DNA from: Streptomyces sp. MZ04
GTDB taxonomy: Bacteria > Actinomycetota > Actinomycetes > Streptomycetales > Streptomycetaceae
Reading direction: 5' to 3'
DNA: 59,049 bases
Assembly (NCBI RefSeq): GCF_004684775.1
Contig: NZ_SRIC01000017.1
Span: 1-59,049 of the forward strand
Below the pieces are notes generated by a model. It made no database searches, was not told the origin of the DNA, and was given only the letters and a program-made list of their open reading frames with translations. Below are positions 11,273 to 18,364 of the stretch, piece by piece; position 1 is the stretch's first letter; each line of letters opens with the position of its first letter. A program made the position numbers and the translations under genes.

Positions 11273-12333
11273 CGCTTCAGCAGTGCTGAGGCCACCGCGT
11301 CCGCGAGTACGCCGTGGCCCGCGTCCCCCGGATGCACGCCGTCCACCAGATGCCGGGGTTCAAGGAGGCCACCGCCAGGGAGCAGCGCGGCCCCCGCGTC
11401 CTCGGCCGCCCGCTCCACCGCCGCGCGCAGCTCGGCGAGCGTGGCGCCAAGGGCGTTCGGCGTCGACTCGGCGTCCGGGCGGAGCACGGGGGAGAGGACC
11501 AGGAGGGGGGTCTCCGGGTGCCCGCGCCGCACCAGGGTCAGGAACGCCCGCGTCGTCTCGTAGAGCAGCCCCGCCGAATGCGGCGTGCGCGACCAGCAGT
11601 TCGTGCCGAACGCGACGGTGATCAAGTCGGCCTCCAGGGAGGCGAGTTGCTGCGCCGACGCGATTTCGCCGCGGGCCGCACCCGCGTACCCGAGGTTCAC
11701 CGTGTCCAGGCCGAGTGCCCGCCCGGCGAGCGCGGGCCATGCCAGATGGGGGCGCGACGCCGACCAGCCCTCCGCGATGGAGTCGCCGTAGACGAGCCAG
11801 CGCGGTCGCCGTGCGGCGGGCTCGATCGTGCCGCCGCCGACGGGGCGCAGGCCGGTGAGGGCGGGGCGCAGTGTCTCCGGCAGGTGGAGGATGAAGTCGC
11901 CGTCGGGGTAAGGGAGTTCGATCCGTGCCACGTGCGAGCCCGGCGCCGCGGGGGTGTCGAAGGCGGTCTGCGCGCGGGCACCCGGCGGCGTGGACGTACC
12001 TACGGCTCGCGCGGGTGCGCCCCGCTGTGAGGGTGTGCCGGCGGCTTCCGTTCCGCTGCCCTCGACGGGGGCGCCCGCCTTCTCGCCGGAGTCCGCGAGC
12101 AGCGTGAAGACGGGCGGCGCGTTGCGGTACGAGTCCGTAACCGAGGGAGGCGAGGCGGCGTACGTCACCTCCACCGCCCGCACCCCACACACGGCGAACT
12201 CAAGCCGCACCCCGGCCGGCAGGCCCGCCCGTTCCCAGGTGTCGGCGGGCAGACGGTCCCGGTCGGTGGGGTCGGCGCGCAGTGCTCGGCCGTCCGGTGA
12301 CCACCATGCGGCGCCTCGCGTGAATTCCCTCAT
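11248..12333 (-). CDS. SGNH/GDSL-family hydrolase
   Basis: This 361-residue protein has an N-terminal beta-rich domain of about 170 residues and a C-terminal SGNH domain. The nucleophile block is WLVYGDSIAEGW, the Gly block follows, FGTNCWSRT is the Asn block, and DGVHPGDAGH carries the catalytic Asp and His. Such enzymes cleave esters or acetyl groups. The ATG at 12333 overlaps the stop of the 49-codon ORF as ATGA, so it is coupled. It is the last gene of the operon that starts at 14394. No signal peptide is seen, so it is probably cytoplasmic. Its first ~45 residues resemble that upstream ORF. Confidence 0.88.
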   Translation of the reverse strand: MREFTRGAAWWSPDGRALRADPTDRDRLPADTWERAGLPAGVRLEFAVCGVRAVEVTYAASPPSVTDSYRNAPPVFTLLADSGEKAGAPVEGSGTEAAGTPSQRGAPARAVGTSTPPGARAQTAFDTPAAPGSHVARIELPYPDGDFILHLPETLRPALTGLRPVGGGTIEPAARRPRWLVYGDSIAEGWSASRPHLAWPALAGRALGLDTVNLGYAGAARGEIASAQQLASLEADLITVAFGTNCWSRTPHSAGLLYETTRAFLTLVRRGHPETPLLVLSPVLRPDAESTPNALGATLAELRAAVERAAEDAGAALLPGGGLLEPRHLVDGVHPGDAGHGVLADAVASALLKRHSWAASS

Positions 12334-12479
12334 CGTGCACCGCGTGTGGTGAGCTCGAGGCGCGCTTCGGCCGGGAGGCCCGCTCGCTCCCAGGTGTCGG
12401 CGGGCAGCCGGTCCCGGTCGGTGCGCGGGGGGTGGCCATCGCGTGCCCGCCACGCCACGCCCCGCACGAACTCCCTCAC
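12330..12479 (-). CDS. 49-codon ORF, partial duplicate of the SGNH hydrolase N-terminus
   Basis: The GTG at 12479 overlaps the SDR stop (GTGA), and its own TGA overlaps the hydrolase start (ATGA), so it fits exactly between the two genes. The product starts VREFVRGVAWRARDG and contains TDRDRLPADTWERAGLPA; the hydrolase starts MREFTRGAAWWSPDG and has the same second block. The identity is also visible in the DNA. It is probably the remnant of a tandem duplication that lost its catalytic part. It may still act as a coupling cistron or a small beta-domain protein. It is shorter than the usual ORF cut-offs. Confidence 0.6.
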   Translation of the reverse strand: MREFVRGVAWRARDGHPPRTDRDRLPADTWERAGLPAEARLELTTRGAR

Positions 12480-13282
12480 CGGGCGCCCCCGATCGTCGGG
12501 TAGGGGAACTTCACGCCGACCCCGCCGTCCACGACGAGCGTCTGTCCGGTGACGTACGAGGAGAGTGGTGAGGCGAAGAAGAGCAGGGCCGATGCGATGT
12601 CGGAGGTCTCCGCGACGCGGTTCAGCGGGGCGTTGCGGGCGTTGCGTTCGCGGCCCTCGTCGCCGATCAGGGCCGCCACCCGCGGGGTCCACACGACTCC
12701 GGGCGCCACCGCGTTGACCCGCACCCCGCGCGGGCCGTACTCCACCGCCGCCGAGCGGACCAGCGAGACCAGACCGGCCTTGGCCGCGCCGTACGCCGCG
12801 TGCAGGGGCGCCGCCGTGAGGCCCGACACCGACGCCACGAAGACCATCGGGCCGCCGCCCGCTTCGGCGAGCGCCGCGCCGCCGTACTGCACCGCCAGCC
12901 AGGCGTGCCGCAGGACCATCGAGAAGTGCCAGTCCCAGGACGCGTCGTCAAGGTCCGCCAAGGCCGTGTAGCGGGCCATGCCGACGATGTCGACGATGCC
13001 GCCGACTGCGCCCAACTCCCTTTGCGTGTAAGCGAAAAGCTCCCTCACCTCCTCGCGGCGCGTCACGTCAGCGACGTACGCGACGGAGTCCGTCTCGGCT
13101 GCGACCGCCTCCGCGCGGTCCTTGTCGACGTCCACGCACAGCAGCCGTGCCCCCGCCGCCGTGAGGGCGTGCGCGGTCTGGCGGCCGATGCCGTTGCCCG
13201 CGCCGAGCAGGACGAAGAGGCGGCCGTCCAGGCGGTGCAGGGAGGCGTAGTCGGGGACGGGGGAGGTGTCGAGCGGCGTCAT
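12476..13282 (-). CDS. Short-chain dehydrogenase/reductase
   Basis: A classical SDR of 268 residues. The cofactor motif is LGAGNGIGRQTA with CVDVDKDRA after it; the Asp in this position suggests NAD(H). DVTRREEVRELF is present. The catalytic serine is in VASVSGLTAAP, and the YxxxK dyad is in HAAYGAAKAG. The C-terminus reads YVTGQTLVVDGGVGVKFPY. The ATG overlaps the stop of the LLM gene (ATGA), so I use 13282, not the longer in-frame start at 13384. It is probably the second step after the flavin monooxygenase in a small catabolic route. Confidence 0.92.
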   Translation of the reverse strand: MTPLDTSPVPDYASLHRLDGRLFVLLGAGNGIGRQTAHALTAAGARLLCVDVDKDRAEAVAAETDSVAYVADVTRREEVRELFAYTQRELGAVGGIVDIVGMARYTALADLDDASWDWHFSMVLRHAWLAVQYGGAALAEAGGGPMVFVASVSGLTAAPLHAAYGAAKAGLVSLVRSAAVEYGPRGVRVNAVAPGVVWTPRVAALIGDEGRERNARNAPLNRVAETSDIASALLFFASPLSSYVTGQTLVVDGGVGVKFPYPTIGGAR

Positions 13283-14394
13283 CGGGACGCCAGGCGGGGC
13301 TTGTACGCCGCCAGCTCCGGGATGACTTCCTTGCCCAGGATCTCGATCGTCCGCAGGATCTCCTGATGCTCCAGATAGCCCCACTGGACGTAACAGATGA
13401 GCTGGTCGATGCCGAGGTCGGCGTAGTGCTTGGCCTTGCGGACGATGGTCTCCGCGTCGCCGATGAGGATCATGTCGCCGTCGTTGAACTCCTGGACGGG
13501 GACGCTGCCTTCGATGATCGGGGTGAGGAGGGGGAAGGTCCGCTCACGCTCCTCGGCGTTCAGGTGCGGCAGCTCCCAGTCGAGCGTGAACTGGGCGAGA
13601 TTGCGGTACCACCAGGCGACCGAGTCCCAGACCCGCGGTGAGGGCCGGTCCGTGGCGTGTACGAGGGTGTACGCGCTGACGCGGTTCGTCGTGACGTCCG
13701 TGATCGGTGCCGGGGTGCGCGCCGCCTCGCGGTAGGCCCGCACCTGCCGGGCCATCGCCTCGAGCGGCTGCATGATCGAGAAGGAGAGAAGGCCGAGGCC
13801 CGCCGCGCCCGCGACCTCCGCCGAGCCGGGGGAGGTCGCCGCCATCCAGCAGGGCGGGTGCGGGTCCTGCACCGGCTTCGGGGTCACCATCCGGCGGGGG
13901 AAGGTGAAGCGCTCCGACTCGTAAGCGAAGTACTCCTCGCGCCACATCCCCGTCACGATCTCGATCGCCTCGCGCCAGTCGGACCGCGACTGTTCCCTGT
14001 TGACGCCGAATGCCGTCTGTTCCATGGGAGTTGAGCGGCCGGTGCCCCACTCCACGCGGCCCTCCGAGAGCACGTCCACCGCCGCGACCTTCTCCGCGAT
14101 CCGCTGCGGCGGGGTGAAGCCGAAGGGGGTGAGCGTGACGCCGAAGCCGAGGCGGATGCGTTCGGTCAGCGCCGCGAGGTGGCCGAGCAGGACTTCCGGC
14201 GCGGGGCAGTGCGAGCGGCCCTCGCGGAAGTGGTGCTCGACCGCCCACACGGTGCGGAAGCCCACCCGGTCCGCGAGCCGGATCTGCTCCACGGCCTCGC
14301 GGTAGGCGCGCTGTTCGGCGGTGCGCTGGCCGTGCGGATGGGGTCCGTTCCAGGGCTTCGGTACGTCGATCTCGTACAGCACATCGAGGTCCAT
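13279..14394 (-). CDS. LLM-class flavin-dependent oxidoreductase (luciferase-like monooxygenase)
   Basis: It has 371 residues with the luciferase-like TIM-barrel pattern: MDLDVLYEIDVPKPW, VWAVEHHFREG (the EHH flavin/active-site block), RIRLGFGVTLTPF, and RVEWGTGRSTP. It probably uses FMNH2 or F420H2 and O2 to oxidise a small substrate. GGGAGG precedes the ATG at 14394. It is the first gene of a tightly overlapping operon (LLM, SDR, 49-codon ORF, SGNH hydrolase). The set suggests monooxygenation, dehydrogenation and ester hydrolysis of one compound, which cannot be named from sequence. Confidence 0.9.
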   Translation of the reverse strand: MDLDVLYEIDVPKPWNGPHPHGQRTAEQRAYREAVEQIRLADRVGFRTVWAVEHHFREGRSHCPAPEVLLGHLAALTERIRLGFGVTLTPFGFTPPQRIAEKVAAVDVLSEGRVEWGTGRSTPMEQTAFGVNREQSRSDWREAIEIVTGMWREEYFAYESERFTFPRRMVTPKPVQDPHPPCWMAATSPGSAEVAGAAGLGLLSFSIMQPLEAMARQVRAYREAARTPAPITDVTTNRVSAYTLVHATDRPSPRVWDSVAWWYRNLAQFTLDWELPHLNAEERERTFPLLTPIIEGSVPVQEFNDGDMILIGDAETIVRKAKHYADLGIDQLICYVQWGYLEHQEILRTIEILGKEVIPELAAYKPRLASR

Positions 14395-14476
14395 GGCCTG
14401 CTGCCTCCCTCTCGACCGGGGTGCACGATGGGGGAGATCTGACGAAGTGTCAACCACTTGCCCGAGGCTCCCGCAC

Positions 14477-14554
14477 GCAACGGACGAAACGGACCGCGCA
14501 ACGAAGACCCGCAGGAAACGGAAGTACGCAACGATCATCCGCCGCTGCGCAAGG
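14477..14554. promoter_or_regulatory. Phased GCAACG array upstream of the amino-acid permease (candidate Lrp sites)
   Basis: GCAACG occurs at 14477, 14498 and 14528, and GCAAGG at 14549: spacings of 21, 30 and 21 bases, close to whole helical turns. GAAACGGA is also repeated at 14486 and 14515. The array lies in the 307-base gap between the divergent LLM gene and the permease. A matching array precedes the davA-like gene at 18224-18282. Lrp-family proteins wrap DNA over such phased half-sites, and an Lrp gene follows the permease. No other gene is seen in this gap. Confidence 0.5.
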
Positions 14555-14613
14555 TTGCTGCATTACGCCAGTGAAGCCGGACTCATAGAGTCATCCGCTG
14601 TACGTGGTGTGGC

Positions 14614-14638
14614 GGGGACCGCCTGCTCGGCGGTCCCC
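14614..14638 (+). promoter_or_regulatory. Perfect 10-bp hairpin in the permease leader
   Basis: GGGGACCGCC (14614-14623), loop TGCTC, GGCGGTCCCC (14629-14638). It ends 63 bases before the permease GTG. It could be an attenuator, an operator or an mRNA-stabilising element. There is no T-run behind it, so simple intrinsic termination is uncertain. Confidence 0.5.
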
Positions 14639-14701
14639 ATCCATGCGTGGGTGCTGCCGCCGGTCCCGCCGCCCTGACCGGCAGCGATGAAGGAGCCATG
14701 C

Positions 14702-16171
14702 GTGCTCGACCAAGGCGCACCCCCGCAGAACCGCCCAAGCCCCCCGGGAGCCACCGGACTCGGCAGCCGTCTCATGCGGCGCAAGCCGGTGGAAGCCCTG
14801 GTCGCGGAGGGTGGCCAGGGTGAGGGCGGCTCGCTGCGGCGCTCCCTCGGCATGTGGCAGCTGACCATGATCAGCATCGGTGCCACGCTCGGCACCGGCA
14901 TCTTCGTCGTCCTCGGCGCGAGCGTCCCCAAGGCCGGGCCCGCCGTCACGATCTCCTTCGTGATCGCCGGACTCACCGCCCTCTTCTCGGCCCTCTCGTA
15001 CGCCGAGCTGGCGGGCTCCATACCGGTCGCCGGCTCCTCCTACTCGTACGCGTACGCAACGATGGGCGAACTCGTCGCCTGGGTCTGCGGCTGGTGCCTG
15101 GTCCTGGAGTACGGCGTGTCCGTGGCCGCCGTGGCCGTCGGCTGGGGCGAGTACCTCAACGAACTGCTCGACGGCACCATCGGCGTCACCATCCCGGACG
15201 CGCTCTCCGCGGCGCCCGGCGAGGTGGACGGCGCGATCATCAACCTGCCCGGCCTGATCGTCGTGCTGCTCGCCATGGTGTTCCTGCTCGGCGGCGCCAA
15301 GGAATCGGCGACGGCCAACACGATCATGGTCATCGTGAAGATCGCCGCGCTCGTGCTCTTCTGCACGATCGGCTTCATGGGCTTCAAGTCCGGCAACTAC
15401 TCGGACTTCATGCCGCTCGGCACGGCCGGCGTCAGCGCCGCCGCCGCGAGCCTCTTCTTCTCGTACATCGGCTTCGACGCCGCATCCACCGCCGGTGAAG
15501 AGGCCAAGAACCCGCAGCGCGACCTGCCCCGCGCGATCATGCTCTCGCTGATCATCGTCACGGCCCTCTACGTCCTGGTCGCCGCCGTCGCCGTCGGCGC
15601 CTGGAACTGGAAGGACTTCGAGGGCTCCGAGGCCACGCTCGCCGCGATCATGAACGACGTCACCGGGCAGAGCATGTGGGGCACGATCCTCGCCGCCGGC
15701 GCGGTCATCTCCATCGCGTCCGTCGTCCTGACCGTCCTCTACGGCCAGACCCGCGTCCTGTTCGCCATGTCCCGCGACGGCCTGGTCCCCAAGGCGTTCG
15801 GCAAGGTCAGCAAGAAGACGGGCACGCCCCGCGTGAACACCGTCATCGTGTCGCTGTTCTGCGCCGCCCTCGCCTCGGTGATCCCGCTCGGCAAGCTCGT
15901 CGACGCCACCAGCATCGGTACGCTCTTCGCCTTCGGCCTGGTCAACATCGCCGTGATCGTGCTGCGCCGGACCCGCCCGGACATGCCGCGCACCTTCCGC
16001 GTGCCGCTCGGCTGGCTCTTCCCGGTGCTCGGCTTCGGCTTCTGCGCGTACAACATGTTCAGCCTCGACTCCATCACCTGGGTCGTGTTCGGTGTCTGGA
16101 TGGCCGTCGGCCTCGTGTTCTACTTCCTGTACGGCATGAGCCGCTCCCGACTGGCCACAGCAGAGAAGTGA
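14702..16171 (+). CDS. APC-superfamily amino-acid permease (cationic amino-acid transporter type)
   Basis: About 12 membrane helices in 489 residues. TM1 is MISIGATLGTGIFVVLGAS, the unwound GxGIF motif that binds the substrate alpha-carboxyl. FFSYIGFDAASTAGEEAKNPQRDLP in the middle is characteristic of the CAT (YfnA-like) subfamily, which often carries Lys, Arg or ornithine. I place the start at GTG 14702, six bases after AAGGAG; ATG 14687 has no site in front. An Lrp regulator follows 10 bases downstream. The shared GCAACG array with the davA-davB genes makes lysine a reasonable substrate guess, by inference only. Confidence 0.9.
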   Translation: MLDQGAPPQNRPSPPGATGLGSRLMRRKPVEALVAEGGQGEGGSLRRSLGMWQLTMISIGATLGTGIFVVLGASVPKAGPAVTISFVIAGLTALFSALSYAELAGSIPVAGSSYSYAYATMGELVAWVCGWCLVLEYGVSVAAVAVGWGEYLNELLDGTIGVTIPDALSAAPGEVDGAIINLPGLIVVLLAMVFLLGGAKESATANTIMVIVKIAALVLFCTIGFMGFKSGNYSDFMPLGTAGVSAAAASLFFSYIGFDAASTAGEEAKNPQRDLPRAIMLSLIIVTALYVLVAAVAVGAWNWKDFEGSEATLAAIMNDVTGQSMWGTILAAGAVISIASVVLTVLYGQTRVLFAMSRDGLVPKAFGKVSKKTGTPRVNTVIVSLFCAALASVIPLGKLVDATSIGTLFAFGLVNIAVIVLRRTRPDMPRTFRVPLGWLFPVLGFGFCAYNMFSLDSITWVVFGVWMAVGLVFYFLYGMSRSRLATAEK

Positions 16172-16181
16172 TCCACCCCCA

Positions 16182-16637
16182 GTGCGACTGAACGATCTCG
16201 ACGAACGCATTGTGCACGCCCTCGCCGAGGACGCCCGCCGTTCCTACGCCGACATCGGCCAGCTGGTCGGACTCTCCGCGCCCGCCGTGAAGCGGCGCGT
16301 GGACCGGCTGCGGGCCTCCGGGGCCATCACGGGGTTCACGGTGCGGGTCGACCCCGCGGCCCTGGGGTGGGAGACCGAGGGGTTCATCGAGATCTACTGT
16401 CGCCGCAATACCTCGCCCGAGGCCATCAAGCGGGGCCTCGAGCGGTATCCGGAGGTCGCGTCCGCGTCTACCGTCACCGGTGACGCGGACGCGATTGTCC
16501 AGGTTTTCGCTGCGGATATGCGGCATTTCGAGCGGGTGCTGGAGCGCATTGCGGGGGAGCCGTTTGTGGAGCGGACCCGGTCTGTGTTGGTGCTCTCGCC
16601 GTTGATGCGGCGGTTTTCGTCCGGGTCGCCCGCGTAG
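16182..16637 (+). CDS. Lrp/AsnC-family transcriptional regulator
   Basis: A 151-residue feast/famine regulator. The N-terminal HTH (residues of about 8-50, YADIGQLVGLSAPAVKRRVDRL) is followed by the RAM ligand-binding domain (GFTVRVDPAALGWETEGFIEIY ... ASTVTGDADAIVQVFAAD). The GDADAIV motif is the site where amino-acid effectors bind. The GTG start lies 10 bases after the permease stop, so both are cotranscribed. It is the obvious candidate to bind the phased GCAACG arrays in front of the permease and of davA-davB. Confidence 0.93.
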   Translation: MRLNDLDERIVHALAEDARRSYADIGQLVGLSAPAVKRRVDRLRASGAITGFTVRVDPAALGWETEGFIEIYCRRNTSPEAIKRGLERYPEVASASTVTGDADAIVQVFAADMRHFERVLERIAGEPFVERTRSVLVLSPLMRRFSSGSPA

Positions 16638-16680
16638 TTCCCCGGCTGCGGGTTGTCTTGGGTCGCTCGCGCGGTTCCCC

Positions 16681-16698
16681 GCGCCCCTTACGGGGCGC
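16681..16698. terminator. Convergent hairpin of the intergenic repeat, copy C
   Basis: GCGCCCC (16681-16687) and GGGGCGC (16692-16698) enclose TTAC. Upstream, CGCGCGGTTCCCC resembles the core of the other repeat copies. It separates the Lrp gene from the converging secreted-protein gene, and the last base of the right arm lies in that gene's TAG stop. Confidence 0.6.
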
Positions 16699-17234
16699 TA
16701 CCGCACGTGGAACGTGCCGCTGCCCGGCCTCGTCTTCTCGAACGGGGCCGCGCTCACGCACTTGGGCATGTCGTCCGGCAGGTCGTTCGGGATGCCCACC
16801 ATCGCCCAGCTGTAGCCGAAGCGGTCCTGCTTGCCCGTGTCGTGGACCGTCAGGCCGACGCGCTTGCCGACGGACTCCTTCAGGCCGCCGTCCGCCTTGG
16901 TGACGACCGCCGAGACCGTGGCGACCTTTCCGCCGGTCAGCAGGCAGTCCACCCGCGCCTCGGCCGAGCCGCCCCACTTGGGGTTCTCCATGGAGTGGCT
17001 GAACTTGATCGTGCCGCGGGCCTTGCCCGGATCGGCCTTGTCCTTCGCGTCCAGACGGGCGTCGAAGGTGAACGTGATGTCGTCGCCCTTCGGGCGGTCG
17101 ATCATCGCGGTGCCGGTCAGCGCGGCCGCCTCTCGGTGCTGCGCGTCCGACGCGAAGGCCGGTACCGCCACCCCGGTGGCGAGCACGACCAGGACTCCCA
17201 AGGCTGCGGCGACACGGGTACGGGTCAAGGTCAT
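16698..17234 (-). CDS. Secreted protein of unknown function, paralogue A
   Basis: A 178-residue protein with a Sec signal peptide: MTLTRTRVAAALGVLVVLATG, then VAVPAFASDAQ with a likely cut after AFA. The mature part, about 150 residues, appears beta-rich. It shares blocks with the adjacent protein at 17432-18040: REAAALTG, FTFDA, DCLLTGGKVA, VGLTVHD, GYSWAMVG and PKCVSAAPFEK. Two conserved cysteines (DCL and PKC) probably form a disulfide. I do not recognise a named domain. Its upstream region is related to that of the paralogue, so gene and leader were duplicated together. Confidence 0.85.
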   Translation of the reverse strand: MTLTRTRVAAALGVLVVLATGVAVPAFASDAQHREAAALTGTAMIDRPKGDDITFTFDARLDAKDKADPGKARGTIKFSHSMENPKWGGSAEARVDCLLTGGKVATVSAVVTKADGGLKESVGKRVGLTVHDTGKQDRFGYSWAMVGIPNDLPDDMPKCVSAAPFEKTRPGSGTFHVR

Positions 17235-17260
17235 GAGGGGTCCTCCGTCTGCGGTGGCTT

Positions 17261-17279
17261 CGCCCGGTCGCTCCGGGCG
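17261..17279 (-). promoter_or_regulatory. Conserved leader hairpin of paralogue A
   Basis: CGCCCGG (17261-17267) and CCGGGCG (17273-17279) form a stem with a five-base loop, 27 bases before the ATG and just ahead of GACGGAGG. Together with flanking GATCAACGCTC and the upstream palindrome CCGCCGCGCGGCGGG it matches the arrangement in front of paralogue B. Confidence 0.55.
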
Positions 17280-17431
17280 GGATCAACGCTCCCGTGCACC
17301 GGCGCCCCGCGCATCGCACGCGAGGTGGTGATCGCCTCCGCCGCGCGGCGGGGACGCCGGTGCGCGAGCCCTCCTCGGGGAGGAGCCGCCAGACCCCCGT
17401 CCGGGCGGCTCCTCGTCCGTGGCCGCGCCGG

Positions 17432-18040
17432 TCAGTCCGTCGGGTACGGCACCTTCCACGGCACGACCTCGAAGTCGCCCGTGCCCTGCCTGACCTTCTC
17501 GTGCGGCGCGGAGCTGGTGCACTTGGGCAGCTTCTTGGTGCCGTCGGGACGGCCCACGGCCGCCCAGCTGTAGCCGACGCGGTCCTTCTTGCCCTGGTCG
17601 TGGACGGTGAAGCCGACGCGGCCGCCCTTGATCTCCTTCAGGTTCGTGTCGGTGATGATGCCGGTCGCCGTGGCCACCTTGCCGCCCGTCATCAGACAGT
17701 CGATGCGGCCCTTCGCCCAGCCGCCCTCGCCGCCGGGCTTGTCGAGGTGGACGAAGCGGAAGGTGCCGGTGGCCTTCGACGGGTCACCGTTGTTCTTCGC
17801 CGCCAGATGCGCGTCGAAGGTGAACGTCACGTCCTCGGTGGTCTTGCGGTACATCTTCGCCGAGCCGGTGAGCGCCGCCGCCTCGCGGGGCTCGGCCCGC
17901 TCGCCGGCGTGCGAGGTGGACGCGGCGTCGTCGCCGGACGCGACGGCCACGCCCGCCGCGCCCGCCGTCATCAGGAGCGCGGCGCCCACGGCGAGGGCGC
18001 GGGGGTAGCGGCGGGTGCGGGGCGAGGTCGTGCGGCTCAT
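17432..18040 (-). CDS. Secreted protein of unknown function, paralogue B
   Basis: A 202-residue relative of the neighbouring paralogue A. The N-terminus MSRTTSPRTRRYPRALAVGA with a hydrophobic run and VAVASGDDA is a signal peptide with a long basic n-region. The mature part has the shared blocks REAAALTG, VTFTFDAHLAAK, DCLMTGGKVA, VGFTVHDQGKKDRVGYSWAAVG and PKCTSSAPHEKVRQGTG, and the two conserved cysteines. It carries a longer tail ending VPYPTD. The GSSS-free linker after the signal is richer in Asp and Glu than in paralogue A. Extracellular location is clear; the role is unknown. Confidence 0.85.
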   Translation of the reverse strand: MSRTTSPRTRRYPRALAVGAALLMTAGAAGVAVASGDDAASTSHAGERAEPREAAALTGSAKMYRKTTEDVTFTFDAHLAAKNNGDPSKATGTFRFVHLDKPGGEGGWAKGRIDCLMTGGKVATATGIITDTNLKEIKGGRVGFTVHDQGKKDRVGYSWAAVGRPDGTKKLPKCTSSAPHEKVRQGTGDFEVVPWKVPYPTD

Positions 18041-18066
18041 GGGAGCCCTCCGTCTTCGAGGCCGTT

Positions 18067-18085
18067 CACCCGGCGTTTCCGGGTG
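18067..18085 (-). promoter_or_regulatory. Conserved leader hairpin of paralogue B
   Basis: CACCCGG (18067-18073) and CCGGGTG (18079-18085) with a five-base loop. It sits 27 bases before the ATG, as in paralogue A, and is followed by the same GACGGAGG ribosome binding site. The two stems differ by a compensated pair (C:G in A, A:T in B), which suggests the fold is kept by selection. Confidence 0.55.
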
Positions 18086-18223
18086 AGATCACGCTCTCGC
18101 GGACGGGGGGTCCGGCACGTCCGGCCAGGGGCGGGACTCCGCTTCCGCCGCGCGGCGGGGGCCCGCGGCGGACCCCTGCGCCCGGAGGAGGAGACCCCCG
18201 ATACCCGGGGCGCACGGCACCGC

Positions 18224-18282
18224 GCAACGAATCGCCGCCCCTGGCCCGTCACGCGCAACGGATCGCGCGGCAGCCCGCAACG
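18224..18282. promoter_or_regulatory. Phased GCAACG array upstream of davA-davB (candidate Lrp sites)
   Basis: GCAACG at 18224, 18255 and 18277, spaced 31 and 22 bases. The flanks extend the match (CGCGCAACGAATCG, GCGCAACGGATCG). The array ends nine bases before a candidate -35 element. It matches the array in front of the permease in sequence and helical phasing. The rest of this 324-base gap holds the leader of paralogue B and a promoter; I see no gene. Confidence 0.5.
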
Positions 18283-18290
18283 CTCGCGCC

Positions 18291-18320
18291 TTGTCCGGGC
18301 AAGGCCGCCGACCGTACCGT
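18291..18320 (+). promoter_or_regulatory. Candidate promoter of davA-davB
   Basis: TTGTCC (18291-18296), 18-base spacer, TACCGT (18315-18320), close to the Streptomyces vegetative pattern TTGACN-N17/18-TANNNT. It lies directly downstream of the GCAACG array and 45 bases before the ATG of the davA-like gene. Confidence 0.4.
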
Positions 18321-18364
18321 CTAACGGACCCCACAAGCCCCTTCGTACGCCATGAGGATCCGCC

